From NCBI GenBank assembly GCA_910577325.1, contig CAJTMR010000014.1, forward strand, positions 1 through 64,000: DNA of 64,000 bases, written 5' to 3'. The stretch's first letter is position 1, and the number at the start of each line of letters is the position of its first letter. This document shows, in pieces, positions 18,467 to 27,642 of this stretch. This stretch comes from an uncultured Parabacteroides sp. (GTDB taxonomy: Bacteria > Bacteroidota > Bacteroidia > Bacteroidales > Tannerellaceae). Position numbers and translations under genes: made by a program. The notes beneath the pieces were generated by a model that did not search any database, was not told the origin of the DNA, and saw nothing but the letters and a program-made list of their open reading frames with translations.

Positions 18467-19318
18467 TTATATTTCTATTTCTCCTTCAAAAACAAATTCG
18501 GCAGGACCGGTCATGTAGACATGGTTATCCGTTTTGTCCCAAGTTACCTCCAGTGTTCCGCCATCCATGAGAATACGGCTTTTCCGTCCGGAGCGTCCGG
18601 TCAATGCCGCTGCTACGGCGGTAGCACAAGCTCCGGTACCACATGCCAAGGTAATGCCACTTCCTCGCTCCCATACCCTTGTACGGATGCGGTTCTTGCT
18701 GAGCAGGCTGGCAAATTCGATGTTGCACCGTTCGGGAAACAAAGGATTTACTTCTAAAATACTTCCTAACCGGGCAACGTCGACAGACTCCGTGTCATCT
18801 GTGAAAATGACAAAGTGAGGATTGCCCATGGAAACAAATGTGCCGCATAGTTCCAGCCCATCAACCGTTACAGTGCTTTCCTGCATGGAACAGTCTGCCG
18901 TAGCCAACAAATTCCGGTCAGCCAAACAAGGCTCTTGCATATCTACCGTGACACTTTTCACACGGTTACCGCTATCTGTATGCAATTCCAATGTCTTGAT
19001 GCCGGCTCGCGTAAGCAGCCTTACGGATATTTTGTCTGTCAAACCTTTTTCGTACACATACTTACCGATGCAGCGCGATGCATTGCCACACATACGGGCT
19101 TCCGATCCATCGGCATTGAAAATACGCATGGTGAAGTCTGCTCCCGGTACCGTAGAACGGCCTATCAGTACCAAACCGTCACTACCAATACCTGTATGAC
19201 GGTCGCTCCATCGGCGTGCTAACTCTGCCGGTTCAGGGATGTCGTAGCGTGACGTGTCTACATATATATAATCATTGCCCGCTCCGTGCATCTTTGTGAA
19301 ATTTACAATACTTCCCAT
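18467..19318 (-). CDS. dapF: Diaminopimelate epimerase
   Basis: Converts LL- to meso-diaminopimelate, the product of DapL, for peptidoglycan and lysine. The start chosen is the ATG at 19,318 (MGSIVNFTKMHGAGNDYIYVD), because the family begins just before FTKMHGAGNDY; an upstream ATG at 19,372 would add 18 unrelated residues. The two catalytic cysteines are visible in ARMCGNASRC and LACGTGACATA. About 283 residues, normal length. It lies 84 bp upstream of dapL and just downstream of a broken porin gene. Confidence 0.95.
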   Translation of the reverse strand: MGSIVNFTKMHGAGNDYIYVDTSRYDIPEPAELARRWSDRHTGIGSDGLVLIGRSTVPGADFTMRIFNADGSEARMCGNASRCIGKYVYEKGLTDKISVRLLTRAGIKTLELHTDSGNRVKSVTVDMQEPCLADRNLLATADCSMQESTVTVDGLELCGTFVSMGNPHFVIFTDDTESVDVARLGSILEVNPLFPERCNIEFASLLSKNRIRTRVWERGSGITLACGTGACATAVAAALTGRSGRKSRILMDGGTLEVTWDKTDNHVYMTGPAEFVFEGEIEI

Positions 19319-19368
19319 TTTAACATTTCGTTTTATATCAATGAATACTTCTTTATTTTGAATCACTG

Positions 19369-20086
19369 TCAAGGTCGCAAGGTTAATCCGAATATAAAGT
19401 ATGCTTTCTCCATACTGGGGTTGACCGATATTGCGGCAAATAGTGGTAGGCTGAACGATTTGGTCACACGAATGTTTTTCATAGCATTAAGCGATACATT
19501 GGTGACAGTAAATCCTCCTGTTTCGGCATAGAAACTTGTTTCGTAAGGCACAGCACCTACAGCACCTATCCATTGGCATTCGGCAAAGTTGAACGGTGCG
19601 CTAAGTTCGAAGTATGGCGAATAAGCACGGTACCCGCTTTGATTAACCCCATCGTTACCGGCAAAGTTTGTGTACCATTGCACCGCCACCAGACCGAAGT
19701 CGTAACCGATATTGGCTTCGAATACGTGTGAAGTATTGTGCGCCGCATAGCTGAAATAGCGTTCATTAGGCGTGTTGAACCAGTAGTTGGTAACGCCGAT
19801 GTTCAATCCTCCTATCTTGTATGCCAACGTCAAGTCAAATTCTTTGGTGTCATTGGGGGTCAGAAAGTCCGATATTTCCCCATGCTGTGAGCGACACTCC
19901 TTTATACGCCAAACCGAGAGTGGGTTGCAAACTGACATCTCCTAAATCCTGCCCGCGCCATACATACTGGCTCACAATATCGGCTTGCACCGTACCTTCA
20001 ATCTTATCTTGTGCCGTTATGGATACCATAACGCCGCACAATACAATAGTGAAAACAAATCTTCTCATCAAATCTTTCATAATCAT
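19369..20086 (-). pseudogene. TorF-like porin, frameshifted at a C5 run
   Basis: The N-terminal part (19,850-20,086) has a signal peptide and a beta-barrel start (EGTVQADIVSQYVWRGQDLG). The C-terminal part (19,369 to about 19,870) continues it in another frame (NDTKEFDLTLAYKIGGLNIG) and ends with the aromatic-rich strand KAYFIFGLTLRP. Removing one base from the G5 run at 19,855-19,859 joins them as GLSDPNDTKEFDL. The product would be an outer-membrane barrel of about 237 residues, perhaps a route for nitrogenous solutes given its place opposite glnK-amtB. Decay, a sequencing error or slippage control are all possible. Confidence 0.75.
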
Positions 20087-20574
20087 ACCTATTTTATATT
20101 AAACAGTCAATTCGGCGTTATATTAACAGCATTTTGCCTTATATATACTCGTTTTGTTTTTGTTTAATGCAAAATTACGACATATTGAAATAAAATGGGA
20201 TGCTTTATAGCATTATTCCTTTATGTGTTTCAGTTTTCTTTCAATCATTGATAAATACATTATTCTTTGTTTTAATTTGAAATGTAGAATTGCGAAAATA
20301 TTTCAATTTACAACACAACTATATCAAAGATGAAATAATGGCATTATTTCTTATACGAAGTTATCAGGTTTACAATTTGCCTTATATTATACATTAAATA
20401 TGATAAAATGAAATTTAAATAACTATTTTTGAAACAAAATAACAGATATACAACTTTTGTTATAACACAATGCTGCGTTTATATATCGTAATACACCAAA
20501 TGTCGTACATTTGTGAAAAATAAAACTCTTTTTAATGCAAAAACCTTTATTTAAACAACAAAAAGAAAGTAATT
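20087..20574. promoter_or_regulatory. Divergent AT-rich control region of the nitrogen block
   Basis: This 488-bp region separates the leftward porin-dapF-dapL-GSIII-GOGAT genes from the rightward glnK-amtB genes. A clear TACATTTG -7 box for glnK lies at 20,506-20,513. The rest is very AT-rich without open frames. It is the natural place for nitrogen-responsive control of both arms, but I recognise no specific operator. Confidence 0.6.
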
Positions 20575-20931
20575 ATGAAAAAGATTGAAGCAATCATCCG
20601 CAAGTCAAAATTTGAGGACGTGAAAAAGGCCTTGCTTGAAGCAGATATCGAATGGTTCTCCTATTATGATGTACGCGGAAACGGTAAGGCACGGCAAGGA
20701 CGTATTTACCGTGGCATTGTGTATGACACCAGTTCGATAGAGCGCACACTTGTGTCGCTCGTAGTGCGTGAAAAGAATGTGGAGAAGTCGGTGCAAGCTA
20801 TCTTGAAAGCTGCCCAAACGGGTGAGATTGGAGACGGGCGCATATTTATAATACCAGTCGATGACGCCATCCGTATTCGTACCGGCGAACGGGGTGATAT
20901 TGCATTGTATAACGCCGAGCAGGAAAAATGA
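20575..20931 (+). CDS. glnK: Nitrogen regulatory protein P-II
   Basis: A 118-residue PII protein. It starts MKKIEAIIRK, carries a T-loop (about 36-55) with Tyr50 at the position of the uridylylated Tyr51 of E. coli, and keeps the signature QTGEIGDGRIFIIPV and the RIRTGE nucleotide-binding end. The T-loop (RGNGKARQGRIYRG) differs from the E. coli form. PII proteins bind ATP/ADP and 2-oxoglutarate and block AmtB when nitrogen is ample. The ammonium transporter gene begins 45 bp downstream, which fits a GlnK role. A -7 box lies at 20,506-20,513. Confidence 0.92.
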   Translation: MKKIEAIIRKSKFEDVKKALLEADIEWFSYYDVRGNGKARQGRIYRGIVYDTSSIERTLVSLVVREKNVEKSVQAILKAAQTGEIGDGRIFIIPVDDAIRIRTGERGDIALYNAEQEK

Positions 20932-20976
20932 GTATAAATAAAGGTAAAAGGTAAAAAATCTTTAAAGGAAAACATT

Positions 20977-22332
20977 TTGAGAAAGTATATGTATTCAATA
21001 GGTAAAAGGTTGGTCATGACAGCTGTCATGGCAGGATTGTTTTCAGTAAGCACATGGGCGGACGGTACAACAAAAGCCGCCGCGCCTGTGCTTGATACAG
21101 GTAACACAGCGTGGATGATAACAGCTACGGCACTGGTGCTTCTGATGTCCATTCCCGGAATCGCATTGTTCTACGGTGGCTTGGTAAGGCAGAAAAATGT
21201 ACTCAGCATCATTATGCAGACCATGCTTATCGTCGGTGTGGTGAGCATATTGTGGGTAGCGATAGGTTATTCGTGGGCTTTTGGCACAAGCTTTAAGGAG
21301 TCCGGCAGTCCCCTGTTCGCCATTATCGGTGGCTTCGATAAGGTGTTTCTTCATGGTATCACACCGTCTACAATGACTTCAACGGGTATTCCCGAACTGG
21401 TGTTTGTCATGTTCCAGTGTATGTTTGCGCTGATTACGCCGGCTTTGATTTTGGGAGCGTTTGCTGAGAGAATAAAATTCAAAGGGTATATGGTATTTAT
21501 CATCCTTTGGACGATACTCGCTTACTTCCCTATGGCACACTGGGTATGGGGTGGCGGTTTCCTGCAGGAAATGGGAGCTATAGACTTTGCCGGAGGAACC
21601 GTAGTACACATCAATGCAGGTATATCAGCATTTGTCATGGCACTGATGATTGGTAAGAGGGAAGATTATAAAGTTGGGCATCCCATCACACCCCATAACG
21701 TCACCTTCGTATTTCTCGGCACTTCGTTTCTTTGGTTAGGTTGGTTCGGCTTCAATGCGGGTAGCGGACTGGCTGCCGATGGAATAGCAGCTAATGCCAT
21801 GCTGGTGACACACATAGCCACAGCTACGGCTGCTGTAGTATGGATGATTATCGACTGGCTTTGCAACAAGAAACCGACTACGGTAGGAGCTTGTACCGGG
21901 GCTGTTGCCGGACTTGTAGCCATAACGCCAGCAGCCGGGTCGACCGATTTGTTGGGGGCATTTTGTATCGGTCTGATAACGCCGATAATATGTTTTTTTA
22001 TGGTTGCAGTGGTGAAGCCCAAGTTCAAGTATGACGATGCGCTCGATGCTTTCGGGGTGCATGGGATAGGAGGTGTAGTCGGCTCCATACTTACCGGTGT
22101 ATTTGCCACCCGTTTCATAACAGGTGATGGCGGAGCTGAAGGTGCTCTTTATGGCGATTGGCATCAATTGTGGATTCAGCTTGTCGCCACGTTTGTATCT
22201 ATCGTTTTCAGTGCGGTTGTTACGTTTGTCCTCTATAAGATAGTAGACCGCTGGATAGGCATAAGGGTTGACAAACGTGTAGAGGAAGAAGGGCTCGATA
22301 TATACGAGCACGGAGAAAGTGCGTATAATTAA
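20977..22332 (+). CDS. amtB: Ammonium transporter
   Basis: A 451-residue Amt/MEP/Rh channel with an N-terminal signal-like segment followed by about eleven membrane helices. Family landmarks seen are MSIPGIALFYGGLVRQKNVLS (first helix), the AHWVWGGGFLQ and FAGGTVVHINAGISA segments with a pore histidine, and DAFGVHGIGGVVGSI with a second conserved histidine near the C-terminal helices. It conducts ammonium into the cell and is gated by the PII protein encoded immediately upstream. The cytoplasmic tail is short. Intact and co-transcribed with glnK. Confidence 0.95.
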   Translation: MRKYMYSIGKRLVMTAVMAGLFSVSTWADGTTKAAAPVLDTGNTAWMITATALVLLMSIPGIALFYGGLVRQKNVLSIIMQTMLIVGVVSILWVAIGYSWAFGTSFKESGSPLFAIIGGFDKVFLHGITPSTMTSTGIPELVFVMFQCMFALITPALILGAFAERIKFKGYMVFIILWTILAYFPMAHWVWGGGFLQEMGAIDFAGGTVVHINAGISAFVMALMIGKREDYKVGHPITPHNVTFVFLGTSFLWLGWFGFNAGSGLAADGIAANAMLVTHIATATAAVVWMIIDWLCNKKPTTVGACTGAVAGLVAITPAAGSTDLLGAFCIGLITPIICFFMVAVVKPKFKYDDALDAFGVHGIGGVVGSILTGVFATRFITGDGGAEGALYGDWHQLWIQLVATFVSIVFSAVVTFVLYKIVDRWIGIRVDKRVEEEGLDIYEHGESAYN

Positions 22333-22360
22333 GTATGTGTACAAAATGATTCGCTATCTT

Positions 22361-22497
22361 ACCACAGAGAACACAGAGGCACACAGAGATTATTTAATGT
22401 GCCAATGTGCCAATGTGTTATGTATCAATGTGATAACACGTCTTTAATATTTATTAGCACATTGAAAACCTCTGTGTCCCTCTGTGACCTCTGTGGT
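22361..22497. repeat. Second palindromic CACAGA element
   Basis: Arms of 31 bp (22,361-22,391 and 22,467-22,497), rich in ACACAGAG units, are imperfect reverse complements. The centre holds AATGTGCCA repeats like those after rnpB. It lies between amtB and asnB and so may end amtB transcription or separate the two units. Same type as 6,729-6,824, with different unit sequence. Confidence 0.75.
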
Positions 22498-22523
22498 GAA
22501 AAAACTTTTAATTTTTAATTCCC

Positions 22524-24200
22524 ATGTGTGGCATAGTTTCTATTTTCAACATCAAGCAACAAACACCTGCGTTAAGGCAAAAAGCCTTGCAGATGAGTGG
22601 TAAAATCCGACATCGTGGTCCCGACTGGAGTGGCATCTATTGCGGAGGTTCGGCGGTATTGGCACACGAACGGCTGGCGATTGTAGACCCAGAATCAGGA
22701 AGGCAGCCGCTTTTCAGTCCCGACTTGAAACAAGTCTTAGCCGTTAACGGGGAGATTTATAACCATCAGGATATCCGTCGGCAATATGCGAAGAAATATC
22801 AGTTTACTACCGGAAGCGATTGCGAAGTTATCCTTGCCCTCTATCGGGAAAAGAGAGACGATTTCTTGAATGAGTTGGACGGAATATTCGCTTTTGCGCT
22901 TTACGATGTAGAGCGGGATGGCTATCTCATAGCCCGCGACCCTATCGGAGTGATTCCTTTATATTATGGATACGATAAAGAAGACCGACTTTACGTGGCG
23001 AGTGAATTGAAAGCCTTGGAAGGTCAATGCGAACATTATGAACCGTTTCCGCCGGGACATATTCTGACAAACCACGATAAAGTTCCTCGGAGATATTATC
23101 AGCGTGATTGGTTTTCATACGACAACGTAAAAGATAACCCAGCCAACCGGGAGGAATTGCGCATCGCGTTGAAAGAAGCGGTAAAGCGTCAGATGATGAG
23201 CGATGTGCCTTACGGTGTATTACTGAGCGGTGGATTGGATTCTTCCATCATTAGTGCGGTAGCCCAGGAATATGCTCAGAACCGTATTGAAACCGGAGGA
23301 CGTGAAGCCGCTTGGTGGCCTCGGCTGCATTCTTTCGCCGTAGGTTTGAAAGGCGCACCCGACTTGGAGAAAGCTCGATTGGTGGCTCAGCACATCGGTA
23401 CGGTGCACCATGAGATAAATTATACGATACAAGAGGGACTGGACGCATTGAGTGATGTGGTCTATTTTACCGAAACTTACGACGTAACCACCATCCGTGC
23501 GTCTACGCCAATGTATCTACTGGCTCGTGTCATCAAGAGTATGGGGATAAAGATGGTGCTTTCCGGTGAGGGTGCCGACGAGGTGTTCGGAGGCTATCTG
23601 TATTTCCATAAAGCACCCAATGCCCGTGCTTTTCACGAAGAGACCGTGCGCAAACTCTCTAAATTGCATCTGTATGATTGTCTTCGTGCTAACAAGAGTC
23701 TGGCTGCTTGGGGTGTGGAAGGAAGGGTTCCGTTTCTTGGTACCGCATTCTTGGATGTGGCGATGCGGCTCAACCCATCAGCAAAGATGTGTGCTGGTTC
23801 TACGATAGAAAAGAAAATCTTGCGGGAAGCTTTCGCTTCTTTATTGCCCGATGAAGTGGCATGGAGACAAAAGGAACAGTTCTCCGATGGCGTGGGATAT
23901 TCGTGGATAGACACCTTGAAACGGGTTACTTCCGATAGTGTGAGTGACGAAGAAATGGCGCACGCCGCCGAGCGTTTCCCTATCAATCCACCTCGTAACA
24001 AAGAGGAGTATTATTACCGCACGCTTTTCGCCTCCCATTTTCCCAGCGATAGTGCAGCGGCTACAGTGCCCAGTGTACCGAGTGTGGCATGCAGCACAGC
24101 CGAAGCATTGGCTTGGGACAAGACCTTCGCAGGGATGAACGATCCTAGTGGACGTGCTGTAAGTGGGGTACATAATCAAGCCTATACTGGAAAAGGATAA
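22524..24200 (+). CDS. asnB: Asparagine synthetase B (glutamine-hydrolysing)
   Basis: A 558-residue AsnB. Cys2 in MCGIVSIFN is the glutaminase nucleophile, RHRGPDWSG and VNGEIYNH complete the class II amidotransferase site, and the synthetase domain has the ATP-pyrophosphatase motif LSGGLDSS and GEGADEVFGGYLYF. It makes asparagine from aspartate, ATP and glutamine, so it spends the glutamine made by GSIII. It is downstream of glnK-amtB, 191 bp after amtB across a palindromic repeat. It ends only 25 bp before the broken aldo/keto reductase that marks the right edge of the nitrogen block. Confidence 0.95.
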   Translation: MCGIVSIFNIKQQTPALRQKALQMSGKIRHRGPDWSGIYCGGSAVLAHERLAIVDPESGRQPLFSPDLKQVLAVNGEIYNHQDIRRQYAKKYQFTTGSDCEVILALYREKRDDFLNELDGIFAFALYDVERDGYLIARDPIGVIPLYYGYDKEDRLYVASELKALEGQCEHYEPFPPGHILTNHDKVPRRYYQRDWFSYDNVKDNPANREELRIALKEAVKRQMMSDVPYGVLLSGGLDSSIISAVAQEYAQNRIETGGREAAWWPRLHSFAVGLKGAPDLEKARLVAQHIGTVHHEINYTIQEGLDALSDVVYFTETYDVTTIRASTPMYLLARVIKSMGIKMVLSGEGADEVFGGYLYFHKAPNARAFHEETVRKLSKLHLYDCLRANKSLAAWGVEGRVPFLGTAFLDVAMRLNPSAKMCAGSTIEKKILREAFASLLPDEVAWRQKEQFSDGVGYSWIDTLKRVTSDSVSDEEMAHAAERFPINPPRNKEEYYYRTLFASHFPSDSAAATVPSVPSVACSTAEALAWDKTFAGMNDPSGRAVSGVHNQAYTGKG

Positions 24201-24224
24201 GGGAAGCAACTGTTCATCATTAGT

Positions 24225-24638
24225 TTATATCATGGCACACAGAATGGCACGGATGCGCCCCTCCTTGTACAGTTCCTCCATTGCCCGCCACGCGCCGTAA
24301 TAGTCGCCGAAAGGCATGTGGACGAGATATAGGTCGAGATAATCGAAGCCGAGATTGTCGAATGTCTGCCGGAAAGCCTCTTTCGTCCGCTCATATCCCA
24401 TTTCGTTGATAAAGGCTTTCGAGGTGACGAAGAAATCTTCACGCGGTAGCCCCGATTTTCGGATGGCTGCACCCACCGCCGTTTCGTTCTTATAGGAAGA
24501 TGCCGTGTCTATCAGGCGATAGCCCGTGGCAATGGCATCCGATACCGTTTATTCGCACGCGCTGAGGTCGGACACTTGGAATACGCAGAAACCTTCCATC
24601 GGCATTTCCACTCCGTTGTGTAATTTAAGGGTTTGCAT
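24225..24638 (-). pseudogene. Aldo/keto reductase, nonsense-mutated and truncated
   Basis: Starts at an ATG at 24,638 (MQTLKLHNGVEMPMEGFCVF), the usual beginning of DkgA-type aldo/keto reductases. A TAA stop interrupts after LSACE, and the frame continues as TVSDAIATGYRLIDTASSYKN through the Tyr-containing active-site helix and HMPFGDYYGAWRAM. The C-terminal half is missing: homology stops at about RIRAI (24,243), directly before asnB. The stop and the lost half show a dead gene. The break coincides with the right edge of the nitrogen block, suggesting that insertion of the block cut it. Confidence 0.75.
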
Positions 24639-24662
24639 ATTGGTTATTTTTTGATGTGATTG

Positions 24663-25952
24663 TTATTTACCCATTGTCTCCTTTACCCTTGCCAGCAGAT
24701 TCGGAATATCTAACTGTTGCGGACATTTCGTCAGACATTCACCGCAGCCCACACACGAGGATGCCGGGTCACCACGCTGCACGGGAGACATTGAGACAGT
24801 GTAATCGGCCATTGCCCGTTGCGTGTTCTTGTGCAGGATATAATTATTGTACACGTAGGCGAAGATGTAGCCGATGGCAACATTGTGCGGACAGGGGAGG
24901 CACTGGTAACAGCCCGTGCAGTCGATGTGTCCCGGCGCGTGGCGGTAAGCATAGATGGCCTTGCCCAATGCCTCGCGCTCGGCAGGGGTAAGCATATTCG
25001 GATGGGCTTTGGCAGCATACCGCAGGTTCTCCTCCACATCCTCCATACTGCCCATGCCGCTGACCGCCACGCTGACTTCGGGAATGTCCCACAGATAGTC
25101 CAACGCCCACTCCGCATCGGGTTTCCGGATGCCCGTGGAAACAAGCGCGTCGCGCATCACTTGCGGCAGGTTGGCAAGGAATCCAGTGCGGACGGGCTTC
25201 ATCACCGCCAACCCCATGCCGTTAGCGGCGGCGTATTTCGGACCGAGCACGCCCGCCTCGTATTCATAATCCAAATAGTTGTGCTGGATGAGGCAGAAGT
25301 CCCAGGCAGGGGTGTATTCCACCACCTTCTTGAAGAGTTGCAGGCTGTCATGGAAGGAAAAGCCTATGAAGCGTATCTTGCCTTGCGCTTTCAGGTTTTC
25401 CATCTTCTCGATGAGCTTGTAGGGCAGCACATAGTCTTTCCACGCCCGGTGCATAATCATGTGGATGTGGTAGAAGTCGATAACGTCCGTACCGATGGCG
25501 CGGCGCGACTGGTCGAAAAACTTCTCGAAGTCGTCTGCCGACTGCATCTCCCACCACGGCATCTTGGACGTGACATATACCCGGTCACGCCAACCACCGG
25601 CGAGGGCTTTGCCTACCGCCTGTTCACTTTCACCACCAAGATAGACACGTCCCGTGTCGATGTAGTTCACACCGCCCTCGATGGCACGGCGCACCATTGG
25701 CGTGGTCTGGTCGAAGTCCACATGCCCGTTCTTCATCGGCAGGCGCAACATGCCGAAACCCAATGCCGATACACTGACTCCCGTGCGTCCCATCGGGCGG
25801 TATTGCATCTGCGGATTGTAGTTGAGGATGTCTTTTGATAACTGTTCCTTCACTGCTTGCTTCTCGGCTTCCTGTGCGATGGCTTTCGGACCGCTTACGG
25901 CTCCTACGGCTGCGGCAAGAAGTCCGCTTTTGATAAAATCCCGTCTGTCCAT
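24663..25952 (-). CDS. Tat-exported aldo/keto reductase with C-terminal ferredoxin domain
   Basis: A 429-residue protein. A twin-arginine signal (DRRDFIKSGLLAAAVGAV, residues 2-19) is followed by an aldo/keto reductase barrel (YRPMGRTGVSVSALGFGMLR; VNYIDTGRVY) and a C-terminal Fe-S domain with Cys sets CTGCYQCLPCPHN and CVGCGECLTKCPQ. NADPH- or flavin-linked reduction of a carbonyl substrate is expected from the family, but the substrate is unknown. It lies 24 bp upstream of the broken second reductase and 11 bp downstream of the broken hydrolase gene, on the same strand. Intact. Confidence 0.85.
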   Translation of the reverse strand: MDRRDFIKSGLLAAAVGAVSGPKAIAQEAEKQAVKEQLSKDILNYNPQMQYRPMGRTGVSVSALGFGMLRLPMKNGHVDFDQTTPMVRRAIEGGVNYIDTGRVYLGGESEQAVGKALAGGWRDRVYVTSKMPWWEMQSADDFEKFFDQSRRAIGTDVIDFYHIHMIMHRAWKDYVLPYKLIEKMENLKAQGKIRFIGFSFHDSLQLFKKVVEYTPAWDFCLIQHNYLDYEYEAGVLGPKYAAANGMGLAVMKPVRTGFLANLPQVMRDALVSTGIRKPDAEWALDYLWDIPEVSVAVSGMGSMEDVEENLRYAAKAHPNMLTPAEREALGKAIYAYRHAPGHIDCTGCYQCLPCPHNVAIGYIFAYVYNNYILHKNTQRAMADYTVSMSPVQRGDPASSCVGCGECLTKCPQQLDIPNLLARVKETMGK

Positions 25953-25963
25953 ATTATTCCTTT

Positions 25964-26967
25964 TTATTTATCCAAACCTATCAGCCATGCCGGATTGGAG
26001 CGGACAAGCAGATCAATGTCGCTTTGAGGTACCCCAGCGGCTTGCAGCTTCACGATACAATCCCTCATACCCTCAATGGGGTGTGGCATCACCGCCTGGC
26101 CCAAATCCGTAGAAATAAAACTCCGTGTCGGGTCGATGCGAACCATTGACACGAACTCCTCGATGCTTTGTCGTTGGTATTGGGGCATTTTGGTTCCCTC
26201 CCCCAAAGGCAAGGCAGGTAACAATATTCAATGTATGCGCCAAGGTCAATGCACCGTTTGATTTGGTCGGGCGTCATGTTCCAGATGGAGGAATTGGCGT
26301 GAGTGACAACGATACGCTTTACGCCGACATCGTGGGCCTTACAGACAAGCGTAATGCTTTCTTCCGACGAAGAATGTCCGGTGGCGAAGATGATGTCCGC
26401 CTCGGCGCAGATTTCCATCACCTTTACCACTTCCGACAAGACTTTCCCATTATTGTCCAACACGGGAATGCCTTTCTCTTTTCGTCCTTCCCGCAGATAT
26501 GGATAGGCGGCATCCAAAGTCGGCATCCAGATGCAGCGGCACAGGCCACCGCTGGTCTCGACTGCCTTTTGTGCGGCAAAGGGATTTACCTTGTTGCCAT
26601 GTACCCGGTTCATGCAGAAACTGCCGAAACACTCCGCACCCAGCAATGCCTGACGGATGATATATGCCCGGTCGTGGCAGCTGAAATCATTGGACTTGAA
26701 CATCACGGCACGATATCCTGCCGCCATCGCGTCCTTCATAAAACTGTATTCGTCCATTGACCGCTCTCGCGTGTCGGGGCGGCAATGCAGGTGGATGCCG
26801 CACACGCCTTGCAATAACTCATCATTGGCAAACTTGTTATCGTCCTTCTGCTCCTGTATCAGATTCATCGCCTGCCCCGGTATTGCCGTGGATGCAAGCA
26901 AGGCTCCTCCGGTCAGGGCGGAAGCCTTGATGAAGTCTCTTCTGCTTATCTTATTATCCGTATTCAT
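25964..26967 (-). pseudogene. Tat-signal DUF6282-like amidohydrolase, frameshifted
   Basis: The start has a twin-arginine signal (SRRDFIKASALTGGALLAS). A metal-dependent hydrolase-like domain follows, with HLHCRPD (possible metal His), ATGHSS and THANSSIWNMT, the pattern of the DUF6282 / TIM-barrel hydrolase family. The frame breaks near LPCLWG at a G5 run (26,200-26,204), and the rest (GTKMPQYQRQSIEEFVSMV to the C-terminal LIGLDK) is in another frame. Adding one G restores a protein of about 334 residues. A -7 box lies upstream at 26,990-26,997. It is the first gene of the leftward Tat oxidoreductase run. Confidence 0.7.
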
Positions 26968-27308
26968 ATTAACGCTTCTTCTTTGGGTACAAAAATAGCG
27001 GTATATGATGCAAAAGGACTTAACAAATTCACGGAGGATTGTGACGGTTTTACTGATTCTGACTTACGTATAAGTGCCACAGGCTTCCACATCAACGCCA
27101 AATACTTCCACGAAAGCACAAAGCGATTGACTTTTGCCTGCTATGCCTTTACTTTGCACTGCCAAGCAGAGGAATATTCCCGAAATGTGGAGGGTGAGGA
27201 CACAAAGTGCCACAAGCTGCCATCTCACCGCATATCCATCGCATTGCAGGGAATACCTCTTTACTTTGCAGTCAAAACCGAGTATCAACATTAATAACAG
27301 TATCGACT
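26968..27308. promoter_or_regulatory. Divergent gap before the helix-turn-helix genes
   Basis: Holds a minus-strand TATTTTTG -7 box (26,990-26,997 as CAAAAATA) for the hydrolase/AKR run. The motif CTTTACTTTGCA occurs twice on the plus strand (about 27,149 and 27,259) before the excisionase-like gene. Short open frames here show no family resemblance. Confidence 0.45.
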
Positions 27309-27605
27309 ATGGACATTTTGATTATTCAGAAAGAGGCGTTCGAGGAAATGGCGGCGAAGTTCAGCCGTTTCACGGAACGGGTGGACGAGCTCCTCGCAAA
27401 GCAGGGAGGTAAGTCTTTGAATGGGTGGATGGACAACCAAGAAGTCTGCCGACAACTTAACATCAGTCCGCGAACCTTGCAGACGCTGCGCGACAACGGC
27501 ACGTTGGCTTATTCGCAAATCAACCACAAGATGTTTTACAAGCCGGAGGATGTTATGCGCATCATCAAACCCGTTGAACGTAAACGGGCGGACAGAGCCG
27601 TTTGA
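27309..27605 (+). CDS. Helix-turn-helix (excisionase-like) DNA-binding protein
   Basis: A 98-residue protein starting MDILIIQKEAFEEMAAKFSR. A helical N-terminus leads to a MerR/excisionase-type winged helix-turn-helix (MDNQEVCRQLNISPRTLQTL, then RDNGTLAYSQINHKMFYKPE). Such small proteins are regular partners of integrases in Bacteroides conjugative and mobilizable transposons, where some act as excision factors (established for Xis2c/Xis2d of CTnDOT). The start at 27,309 is preferred over upstream in-frame codons because family members begin there. It faces the two integrase genes. DNA target not visible. Confidence 0.75.
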   Translation: MDILIIQKEAFEEMAAKFSRFTERVDELLAKQGGKSLNGWMDNQEVCRQLNISPRTLQTLRDNGTLAYSQINHKMFYKPEDVMRIIKPVERKRADRAV

Positions 27606-27642
27606 TTATTATTTTGTATGTACCACTAAATCCAACGTAGCA

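Noticed and set aside
6484..24638. The two aldo/keto reductase fragments as halves of one gene split by the nitrogen block
   Set aside because: The left fragment resembles the C-terminus of larger AKR members, while the right one is the N-terminus of a DkgA-type enzyme; they appear to be from different subfamilies, so they are probably two neighbouring genes of one operon.
26983..27294. 103-codon plus-strand ORF before the HTH gene
   Set aside because: Composition is not protein-like, it overlaps the hydrolase promoter box, and no family is recognised.
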